This document shows positions 55,209 through 64,000 of a DNA stretch of 64,000 nucleotides, piece after piece. The stretch lies in assembly GCA_958510875.1 (NCBI GenBank), contig OY294067.1:153699088-153763087 (forward strand). The letters are read 5' to 3'. How positions within the stretch are numbered: position 1 is the stretch's first letter; each line of letters starts with the position of its first letter. The DNA is from Endomychus coccineus. Its lineage: Eukaryota > Arthropoda > Insecta > Coleoptera > Endomychidae. Both the position numbers and the translations under genes were made by a program. Under the pieces are notes generated by a model. It was given only the letters and a program-made list of their open reading frames with translations, ran no database searches and was not told the DNA's origin.

Positions 55209-57613
55209 TTGAAACTTATTAATTTGACAGATGTCAAAATAATAGAATATCAATCAAATGAACATCAATCTTACGATTTTTGCAAACCTATAGACTATAA
55301 TGTTGAAGATTGTGACGCAAATTTTTTTAGAGAAGCTCAACATCAACCAGACACAACACCCGAAATTATTTCTTTCAACAATATGAACTCTAGCGACCTC
55401 TCTTATCTAATCTTTACAGAACAGATTAAAAAATTTTAATTGATTCAGGATCAACAAAATCATTTATAAATTCCGATAAAGCAAATCAATGTTTTCAAAA
55501 CTGCATAAACTACGATCCATTTGTCTGCATTATTTCACACATGAATACAGTACATTAATCCTAGCTTCTAAGATTTTTAAACTACCCATAAACAATTGAT
55601 ATTTTTTCTATTCAAGTTTCATAATGTGTTCGACGGACTCATAGGACTTGATAACTTGAAGTTGTTGCAAGCTCATTTCAATTATGATAAAGAATATCTA
55701 GTAACACCTTACGCGAAGATAAAATTACACTCTCAAGCTACTAAGAATGAGATTCATCAGTCAGTGTCGCACCTGAAGTAAACCAAATAATTAAAATTAA
55801 CACTTCCATAAAAAACGGAGAAATAATTATTCCTTTCCAAAAGTTTGAACATTGTGAAATTCCAGAATGTATTACTGTTGCGGAAGACGGTAAAGCTATC
55901 ACCTCAATTATAAATTTATCTACAGATCCCGTGACTTTAGATTTTACCGACCCAATTGTGACCGATAATTTGATATAAGTGGTATTGAAACAATTGCCCT
56001 AAAGAATATTGAGACAAACGAATACTCGGAAAATTTTAAACCCGAATTAGACCTTTCCAAAATTCGTCTTGATCATCTTAATGCAGAAAAACAAGTAAAA
56101 TGAAGCATCAAATAAAAACAAATGATGAGATGCCAATATATTCTAAATCGATATGATTTAGAATATATCAGCACCTCATCCTTTCATACACAAAAAGGGA
56201 GTTCAAGATCAAGTTGATGAAATGCCTAGACAAAAAATTATAAGACATAGTAGTTCACCCTGGTCCTCACTTATCTGGGTAGTCCCTAAAAAGACTGATG
56301 CGTCTAACAAACAAAAATAGCGAGTAGTCATTGACTACAGACGCCTTAATGAAAAAACAATTGATGACTTACCTAACATAATAGACTTTTATTGGACAAT
56401 TAGGTAAATGTCAATACTTCACCACTCTCGATCTGGCGAGTGGCTTCCATCAGATTGAGTTATACGAAAAGGATATAGAGAAAACTGCATCCCAAACGGA
56501 AACAGAATTGCAGGATGACCTTCGAATTGAAGAACGCGCCTTCTACTTTCCAGCTAGTCATTGATAATATCCTCCGAGGCCTCCGTAACGAATATTAACT
56601 AATGTATCTAGATAATATTATCATATTTTCGTTATCATTACAAGAACATCTAGCGAGAATCAGCGGTTTTTCAACGACTTGGAGTTGCAACAGTCAAGAT
56701 TCAGCTCGACAAATCACGAGTTTTTGAGAAAAGAGGTCTCATATCTTGGACATGTCGTCACCCCAGAAGGAGTGCGACCCAACCCTGACAAGATCAGTGC
56801 AATCAAGAATTATCCGATACCCAAGACCACGAAACAAATCTTTCTTTCTTGGGCCTCATAGGTTACTATCGGCTAAATTACAAAACCTCTCACCAAATGC
56901 CTGAAAAAAGGCCCAAATATCGAACATAGCAGTGAATTTCTCACATGTTTCGAAACTTGTAAGACTCTTTTAGTAAGCCAACCAATGTTACAGTACCCAG
57001 ATTTCTCCTAGACATTCAGTTTGACGACAGATGCTAGTAACGTTGACTTGGGGGTGATCTTATCCGAAGGACCAATAGGGGTGACCTCCCTGTCGCTTAC
57101 GCGTCGCGAACTCTAAATGATTCAGAAACTCGTTATTCAACTTATGAAAAGGAACTTCTTGGTATCGTCTGGGCGACCAAATACTTCCGCCCGTATTTGT
57201 ACGGACAGAATTTTAATATAATAACCGATGACAAACCCTTGGAATAGTTGTTTTCCATAAAAGACCCAAACTCGAAAATGTTACGTTGGCGTATTAAACT
57301 AGAAGAGTACGATTACAAAATTATTTATAAGAAAGGTTCAATGAATACCAATGAAGATGCGCTTAGCTGAATTGAAATTAACACTAAAGAAACCAGCTCA
57401 AATGTTTCAGATTGTGATAATGTATCGATGCAAGTTAATATTGACTATAAACCAGTAACATCTGAACTCGACGCCACTGAACACCCCGAAGCTGTAACTG
57501 ATGCTACTATACACTCTAACGCTGAGCAGAGCCTAGCTGTTGGAATTCCCATAGCTGACTGTGCTGTTAATTATGAACGGAATCAAATTATAATACAAAA
57601 TGTGCATCATTAG
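55209..57613 (+). pseudogene. pol: Second errantivirus-like element: pol (protease, RT, RNase H), broken
   Basis: Remains of a Ty3/gypsy errantivirus polyprotein. An N-terminal open stretch (55209-55439) leads by frameshift into a protease active site LIDSGSTKSFI near 55440. RT follows in broken frames: SSSPWSSLIWVVPKKTD (about 56250), RVVIDYRRLNEKTIDDLP (about 56321), the YLDNIIIFS box near 56603 (Asn for the second Asp) and VSYLGHVVTPEGVRPNPDK (about 56740). RNase H shows [17 protein letters not shown] near 57019 and [20 protein letters not shown] near 57147. The last frame runs to 57613. Stops and frameshifts are many. No integrase is found: the sequence passes from the post-RNase H region (to about 57960) straight into env. 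Confidence 0.88.
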
Positions 57614-58045
57614 CCAGTTAAACCTAGAATTCTTATCTTATTTGGTAAAAGAAAACGCATTATAGTACAATTCTCTGAGAATAGTTTTGAAGACGACGTA
57701 GTTGAATTTATTAGAGATTATATTTCAAACAATGTAGAAAACTATATATACTTTGTAAATCCTGAAATTTATGAAAAATTCTCGATGGTACTCCAAAATA
57801 AACTCGCTTCTAGTATTGGAAAGCAAAATTCTCTTTCTATCTCACTCATTGACAAATTCAACAGATAACACAACGAAAAACTATTAGATTCAAAAATCAA
57901 ACAAATAGCACCGATAATAGAAAATACAACAAATAGATAAAATTCCAATTTTATAAAGAACAAAATCAAATTGTAAATATGTTCGAAATTATAAATTCAA
58001 TTCTACAAGATATGGAAAACTACTTCATTTTCAAAATTACAAATC

Positions 58046-59026
58046 ATGCATCCCAGCATAATGAACACAAAGGAGTTATATAATGAGTTAAAAAAATTAG
58101 AAAACAATTCAGGTGAAAACCAACTACCAACCACTTTAGATAATACAATACTATTCAAACACTGTATAAAAATCAACAGTTACGTTCGTAATAACAAAAT
58201 TATTTATACCCTGCACATTCCAGTAACACACATTCCTAATTTTGAAATGTACCACCTTTATGCAGTTTCTATTAAAACAAAGAGTCAGTTTGAGGCCATT
58301 ATTCCTAAAAACAAATTTTTGATAACGGACAAATTGTACTTTGCATTTAGGACTGAACCTCGTCAAGAAATGCCTCCAACAAACTTCATTTGTCCACAAC
58401 TGAATTTGCAAGAAACCGAGAAGACATGGAATCCTTGTAAAATAAAGATCCTAAAGTTAGAAGATACCTCTGTCTGTATAAATACATCTACCTCACTTAA
58501 AATTAACACAATCAATTATTCAAAATTTGGGAAAATCTATCAATGGATAGTGATAATTCCTGAACAAGCTACACTGAAACTGAAATGCTATGGACAAGAA
58601 GACTTACAAGAATTGTCATCAGCCACCTATTTATTCGAAATTCCAAAGAGTTGTCAAATCTCTACCAAAAAAGATGTAATCCCAAATCTGAGGCAATCAA
58701 TGAAATCAGTACAGCCACTCATCTTTCCCGACATCCACATTACATTCCAGGAAAAACCAGATGAGAATGGAAATATCCTATTTGAACTTAACATCAACTT
58801 GGATGAGTTGCAATCAATAAAGAAACAAATTTTAAAAAACAAGCCTGAATTAAATTTTGGGAAAATATCTTATTCACCAAGCATATGCTCACTTTTAATT
58901 TACTCCTGTATTATTATCGTAATCTTGTATATTGGATTCAAGTGGCTCCGTAAATGTGTAACGACTCCAGAAATTAAGAGCACGCAAGAGGAGATAGACC
59001 TAGATGCCGTCCAACTTTCTCATTAA
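58046..59026 (+). CDS. env: Second errantivirus-like element: env fragment, open frame
   Basis: 326 residues that align with the C-terminal two thirds of the env at 1196-2710: HPSIMNTKELYNELKKLE here against HPSILETEDLLYELTEIS there, and YHLYAVSIKTK against YHLYSLPTKTS. The furin site, fusion-peptide region and heptad helices are missing, so the protein cannot be a working envelope. The membrane helix (SLLIYSCIIIVILYIGF) lies near 287-305, with a short tail. It has no stop, although pol beside it is heavily broken. Whether this reflects selection or chance cannot be told from one copy. The start at 58046 is just the first ATG after the deletion point. Confidence 0.85.
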   Translation: MHPSIMNTKELYNELKKLENNSGENQLPTTLDNTILFKHCIKINSYVRNNKIIYTLHIPVTHIPNFEMYHLYAVSIKTKSQFEAIIPKNKFLITDKLYFAFRTEPRQEMPPTNFICPQLNLQETEKTWNPCKIKILKLEDTSVCINTSTSLKINTINYSKFGKIYQWIVIIPEQATLKLKCYGQEDLQELSSATYLFEIPKSCQISTKKDVIPNLRQSMKSVQPLIFPDIHITFQEKPDENGNILFELNINLDELQSIKKQILKNKPELNFGKISYSPSICSLLIYSCIIIVILYIGFKWLRKCVTTPEIKSTQEEIDLDAVQLSH

Positions 59027-59330
59027 AGCTCGAAGTTGGATTTCATGGGGGAGGAATTATGTCCTCATGCAATTCAGGGATCGTATTCGAATTCCTGTTA
59101 ATCCGCTCCTGGAGGCTCGTTCTGTAGAGGCAGCGAGATGCTTTTGTTTTAAATAATATTATCATCGACTTCAGTATATAATTACTCAACGGATAGTAAA
59201 CATTTGATTATACAACCTTTGTAATTCTATTTGAATAAAATATATTATAAAACCAAAAACGAAGAGTCAATAAGTTAATTAAGGTTTGAAACTTTTAGGG
59301 GCCCCCAGAGTCGCGGGGCCCAGAGTGTGA
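59027..59330 (+). repeat. Polypurine tract and probable 3' LTR of the second errantivirus-like element
   Basis: ATGGGGGAGGAATTATG at about 59045 is a polypurine tract in the same position after env as in the first element. The following sequence to about 59300 holds an AATAAA near 59236. The right end is uncertain. No matching 5' LTR was found upstream of 55.2 kb. Confidence 0.5.
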
Positions 59331-60238
59331 TGGCTTTATTAGCCTCTCAGGTCATTCGGGATTCGTTGGGTTAGATATAAGAAGGTTTCTAATTACAAAT
59401 AGCACTCGTTATATACTAGATTACACGTAGAACGTAATAAATAGTTGTTACATTGCTGACCTCATTAATAGTAACTTCAATGATTGATTTTCCAATCAAT
59501 CTTCGAATATTACTGTATTCTTGTAGCATCAATTATCAGCCTATAAATACTTTATTGTTGTATGTTATTTCCTACCACTGGCGCAAGCTCAATTATTATA
59601 CAACAGCACATCACGTCGACAGGTGGAATGTGCATACTCAGCTAACTTGAAATAACTCAAGTATTCTATCTGGTTCAATATGTGACAACAATTATATGTT
59701 TATAATTATGTGTAATCGGATTCCTTAATCGATCGATCACTTATAAATCTTATATGTACATTACAAGGGGAAGCTACACCTTCAAAGCCGCGGTGGCTAT
59801 ACCACTGCTTATAACTATTGTCACTTCTTGTTAGCTTTCAGAAACTTCTGTGGGTTAAATCTATGTCTGTGATATGTATCTAATCTAAGTTTTTATGAGG
59901 TTTTTATTACAATCAAACACAATAAAGGTCAACTTATTTCCAAATTTTTATAAATGTCACCTTCACAAAATAAGTAACAAGTACAACTCATGATATTGCC
60001 ATAAACCAAAACACGATATTTCCGTGGTAACACCCTCAACAACTAATCAACCATCATCATGTGTCGGTATGAACATCTATCTATTAGTACTTTGAAGCAA
60101 AAGGTAACCATATGCGATATAACGGCCATCCTGCTACTGACACGTGTCTGTTGTCGAAAATATCAATGTAATAAAACAGCCATGGAAAGATCCACATCTT
60201 TGTGTTTGCGTTAAAAACAATTTTCCCGCCAAGAGTTT
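59331..60238. other. No gene seen
   Basis: AT-rich, with no recognised element. Confidence 0.4.
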
Positions 60239-60529
60239 ACCATTTAAAACTATAAAAATAAAAACTGTAAAATGTACCATTTAAGGTTGGACAATAACGA
60301 ACACAACAAAATTTACCATTTAAGGTACTAGCATAACCATTAAAGGTTCAGTTCTTTTACTATCAACCATTCAAAGTTCCTTTCCTTCAACATCAACCAT
60401 TTAAGGTTCATAACCATTGAAGGTTCATTTAACATCAATGATTTAAGGTTCAACAATAATAAAGCATGTAATAAATTCACCATTTAAGCTTAAAACATAG
60501 TACATCTTGCAACAATCTACCAGTTAAGG
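60239..60529. promoter_or_regulatory. Cluster of ACCATTTAAGGTT motifs (CArG-box-like)
   Basis: Four perfect CC(A/T)6GG boxes start at 60277, 60316, 60337 and 60397. About six close variants lie near 60239, 60367, 60414, 60439, 60480 and 60520, spaced irregularly at 20-60 bp. Most continue with TTC or TTG. The consensus equals the CArG box bound by SRF/MADS proteins. The cluster lies immediately downstream of a minus-strand Ty3 integrase end and could instead be an LTR or leader repeat, like the protein-binding arrays of gypsy. Function unknown. Confidence 0.5.
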
Positions 60530-60559
60530 CTTAGAAGATTTATTCTCATACGTGTTGCC

Positions 60560-60860
60560 TTGAAGTCAGTTTCTCAATTGCTCATGAGCTGCTACCTTGG
60601 TTACATTTTTCTTTTTATTCGTCCTTCTCAATACGTAACATTCACTTCCAAAATTTCATATGGACCCAAATATTTGTCCCCTAGCCTGCCAGAGCTTGTT
60701 TTCTTTGAGTCTTGTACTAACAGATTTTTGCTGCTCGTCCAGTCCTGATATCTTATCATCTACTTGTACAGCTCTACATGAAGAATTATTCATTTCCTCC
60801 GTTGTAATTTGTAGATCCAAGCCATGGCTTCTTTTTACAATGTGTAACCAAAATGGGGGG
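60560..60860 (-). pseudogene. Ty3/gypsy integrase C-terminal remnant
   Basis: Minus strand near 60690-60630 encodes RLGDKYLGPYEILEVNVTY and a stop, the GPY/F module that ends Ty3-type integrases. Preceding sequence (STRLKENKLW-like) is in other frames. The catalytic core is absent. Confidence 0.65.
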
Positions 60861-60871
60861 CCGTGTCCCGC

Positions 60872-61434
60872 TTAATAGTTTCTCAACCAATTAAAGCGTC
60901 CGTACACTGAGCCTTGTCCAAATCCAGGAGTTTGTACTAGTGGTATAATATTCATATTAACTGCTCTTGTTGAACGGTACGCACCAGGATCTATCATGTA
61001 ACTGAAACAGTGTTTTCCATCATTCGTTGCCACAACTGTAAATGGTAGAATGTCGAATCTGTTAATTTTTATGCAAAGTGTATTTCCAGTTACATTTTTC
61101 CTAAAACAATTTACCTCGGTATAACATATTCGTTCACAGTAGTACACTTAGTACTAATTATTCTACTTCTTGTATTATTATTTTTTTTAAAAGCATTTTC
61201 AGTTGTCTCACATTCAGATTTTTTCTGTCCCGTTTGACCACAATGGAAACATTTACCTGAGAATTTTGGCAGTGGTTCCAGTCTGAGCCGTATTGCTGGT
61301 ATTTCTTCATTGAAAAAATCATTCTCGACTTTAGATTCATACTGACGAAGTAGAAGCAGTTCTTTCTGATTTTCTATTGATGTAAACGTACTGACTCCTT
61401 CACGAATAGCAGTCGAGGTTATTCTACCGATCAC
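60872..61434 (-). pseudogene. Ty3-like gag zinc knuckle and protease remnant
   Basis: 61434-61111 encodes a Gag-type C-terminus with KFSGKCFHCGQTGQKKSEC, a CCHC knuckle whose His is missing (Gln/Lys instead). In another frame 61147-60872 follows with SYMIDPGAYRST, a retroviral-type protease active site in which DTG reads DPG, which should be inactive. RT, RNase H and most of integrase are deleted between this and 60560-60860. Same strand as the integrase end, so one deleted element is likely. Confidence 0.62.
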
Positions 61435-62039
61435 AGGTGATAGGACTCTTTCCCTTGGTAAATTTGAATAACATAATAATAACGATTTAGAGTGCGAGTT
61501 TTCTCAAGACCGTCGCAGATGCTGTTGAAATCAGTACTTTTCATATTCGCTGCTCGAAATAACTTTGTGTGCCAAGTTTCGTGCTTTAACAAGTTGAGAA
61601 AAATATGTTGTCATTAATTGCTGCATATATACCGTATTAAACATTTTGGCATCTCACTAGTTTCCTTGTTTGATGTTAATGTGTTTTCACTGGATGTATA
61701 ACAACAATTCCATATGTAATATTCACCCCCTCCTCTGTTATTTATTCATGTTTATGTATATCTAATAATATTAATAAGAATAATAAATTTATTTTCGTCT
61801 TTTAATAAAATACAATAATATATAATAATTACATAACTTACGTTATATAATATAATATACTGTAATAAAATAAATAAATGATTTCCATTCAAACCAAATT
61901 GGTTTGTGCGTGGGATATAACAAAAAGGCAAAGAGAAATGAAAAAAGAAAACATAGAAAGAAATAATAAAATTTAATATGATTTATTTGCTAATTAATTT
62001 TCTTTGTTTACATTTAATATGCCTACGAAAATAATGGAT
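61435..62039. other. AT-rich, TAATA-rich tail region
   Basis: 61760-61880 is almost pure A/T (TAATAA-type), possibly the 3' tail of the minus-strand LINE beside it. No gene. Confidence 0.4.
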
Positions 62040-62580
62040 GTAAGCTAGCCTTTGCAGTTACCATCCATTTTTTAAATCTTTGATATGGTTTAATTTTTTT
62101 TTTATAAACTTCGAGTCCAAAGGGAGTAGATTGTATATTTGTGGCAAGTGAAATAAGTGACTTCTGTAGGATGTTTTTTTTCTTTTAATGAAATGGACTG
62201 ATAATCCGATATTCATCTTGTATGTTGATTATGGGAATATGAATTGATATGACGATTCCTATCTTTGCAATAAAGGTTTATAATTTCATGGGTATATAAT
62301 TGTTTTATGTTAAAAACCTGAAATTGTTTATATAACAAAATAGTTGAAAAGAATCTAGGTTTGTTTAAAATTATTTTAATCGCCTTTTTTGAATTAAACT
62401 TAAGCAAATTAAGATACCATGTTAATAAAGATTGTACCAACGCGTAGTATTCATTTTTCGGAAGATGCATTTTTTTTACATTTTTCAAATAAGCCGAAAA
62501 ATCCTTGTTAAATTTTATTCATTTTTTGGCCACGCGTTTGTACCTGACAATTTACAGCTTTTGATGGAATAAATTATCCA
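62040..62580 (-). pseudogene. CR1/jockey-type LINE C-terminal remnant
   Basis: 62488-62213 encodes YYALVQSLLTWYLNLLKFNS, then ILNKPRFFSTILLYKQFQVF and NIKQLYTHEIINLYCKD, ending SHNQHTR. The order (a helix after the RT core, PR motif, LNIxxLY, HNxxTR) is the usual end of CR1/jockey-like LINE proteins. After a shift, IGLSVHFIKRKNILQKSLIS and further residues run to about 62050. No RT catalytic motif is left. Confidence 0.62.
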
Positions 62581-64000
62581 CCCATATTTTTTGTAACCCC
62601 CTGTATAATCATTACCAATTTTTTTTCTGGATAGTTACTTTTATTTAGAAGCTATTTACTCTTATAAAATTGTAGCCACAAAAAATATTTTCTAAATCCC
62701 TACAAGCTCTGAATCAGTAATTGTGACTTAACACAAATAAAGTTTTTATTAAGAGTTATTTAGGTTAGGCATCCAATGGAAATGTAATGAACAATTAATC
62801 ACCTAATATTACAACAAATTGCCAACATTTTCTTGTACACATGCGTTAATTTTATGTCGAAAGTTAAGCTGTACTCTAAATAGTGTAGCGGGATTCCGAA
62901 GGGCGTTGACAACATTTAAAATTCTGCAAAATTTAAATCTCCCTCGTTTTCAATAGGAAAGGAGTAAATTTTTCTATCCATGGTACTCCATAAAAAATCG
63001 ATTCAGTGGTTTATTTCAAGAAAACGTGCAGGTATATATAAATGGCCCCAAAAGAATGCTGTTTGTTCCTTTTTTCAATATGGGAGGAGTATATTTTTCT
63101 TTCCATAGTACCCCATAAAAAAAATCTGTGTTTTATTTCTAAAAAATATGCAGGTATATATAAATAGCCCCAAAAGAATGCTGTTCCTTACTTGTTTAAA
63201 TTTGATATTATGTTGTTATATATGTTTTATGTTTATATTCCCTCGTGAACCGAATTCTCTTTGAAGATATATTAGATAATTCTATGAAACCTCTACGAGG
63301 ATCGCCTTTTTGCACTGGAAACCAATATTACACAACTTGACAATGAAATCTTTGAATTAATTGTATTCACATAATTCTATAGCGTTATTTATCTATGAAA
63401 ATGAAACATGAAACCACACATCGACAAAGATTGGCAATGTACAAGTTATGACGTTCGTATATGTCGTAAACCTTATTCCTTATTACTCCTTAATTACGTT
63501 ATATTTCACTCAGGTGAACTGCCAAACTTATTGACGTACAATCAAACTCACGACTTTTCAAATCTTGAAAAACGTTGTCGGCACATCTGTGGGTTAAATA
63601 TATAATAGTGATATATGTTTATAACCAAAAAAATTCAAATGCTATAGTTCTATTAGAAAAACAGAAGATGGAAGTCAAAAATACCTCTTGCAAAGGGGCT
63701 ACCGTGCCACGACCAATAAGAACTGCGCAATCGTCTCCACATTGAGTTACACATATACGCACACTATTAGGTATTGTTTGAGATGATAGCGGGATTAATA
63801 GAAAGTTCAGTGCACTTAGTCAAAGACCCTTGTACAATATCCCCTGCTACGTTTACCTAAGATCTGTTTTACGCTTAGGTCTTTTATGTCATCGGCCATG
63901 ATGATCCCGGACCTGCCAAGGTAAACCTGGCTCGAATGAGTGCAGGATATTCACAAAGAAAATGGATTGACAACTCCACTTTTATTTCCTTCGCATCTCA
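62581..64000. other. No gene seen; intron of the host gene if it continues
   Basis: AT-rich. Two imperfect copies of an approximately 120-bp block occur near 62950-63065 and 63070-63185 (each with a GCAGGTATATATAAAT block and an AAAAGAATGCTGTT block). A 65-codon ORF at 63408 has no domain. Confidence 0.4.

Overview
The window is nuclear DNA from an arthropod, most likely an insect and possibly a beetle (the order is a guess). It is AT-rich. It shows GT/AG-split exons of one large host gene and dense, nested mobile elements: errantivirus-type Ty3 retroelements, Penelope-like elements (PLEs), Tc1/mariner elements, jockey-like and Dong/R4-like non-LTR elements, a hAT-like derivative and several foldback elements. 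No bacterial operon, CRISPR array or rRNA gene is visible.

Host genes. Four plus-strand exons (7773-7932, 8070-8313, 32116-32404, 51814-52054) join in phase (1, 2, 0, 1) into about 308 codons with no stop. They look like the N-terminal, endocytic-adaptor-like part of a class II phosphoinositide 3-kinase (Pi3K68D/PIK3C2 type). The introns of 23.8 and 19.4 kb, and an intron running off the right edge, hold nearly all the mobile DNA. A minus-strand coding exon of unknown identity (38470-38608) sits inside the third intron.

Layout. 1-2963: integrase and envelope end of an errantivirus-like element. 2964-7560: foldback MITE, hAT-like element, PLE tail, SINE-like piece. 7773-8313: host exons with a tandemly duplicated mini-intron. 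9550-13155: PLE split by a Tc1/mariner. 13150-16968: DDE-like transposon of a class I cannot name, with long sub-repeated ends. 17-20.2 kb: (TA)n, mariner relic. 20.9-25.2 kb: foldback, then a PLE holding another foldback. 25.2-31.8 kb: (TA)n blocks, a Dong/R4-like element between two of them, and a second long-TIR Tc1/mariner. 32-38.6 kb: exon 3, inverted PLE-arm units, PLE and LINE scraps, the minus-strand exon. 39.8-44.6 kb: mariner, jockey scrap, PLE, mariner relic. 46.3-51 kb: two large foldbacks, one inside a jockey-like gene. 51.8-54 kb: exon 4 and more PLE-arm units. 55.2-59.3 kb: second errantivirus-like element, pol broken and env open. 60.2-62.6 kb: minus-strand Ty3 relic beside a CArG-like motif cluster, and a LINE relic.

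The most striking signal is a set of hammerhead-ribozyme-like motifs, at least four of them apparently core-complete with pairing stem I. They sit in the inverted arms of PLEs and in ORF-less inverted-arm units. They share an extra U between the CUGANGA box and stem II, and a self-complementary stem III, which suggests they act as dimers. Two large foldback elements also share a short core motif with the sub-repeats of the unclassified DDE-like transposon, so they may be its non-autonomous partners.
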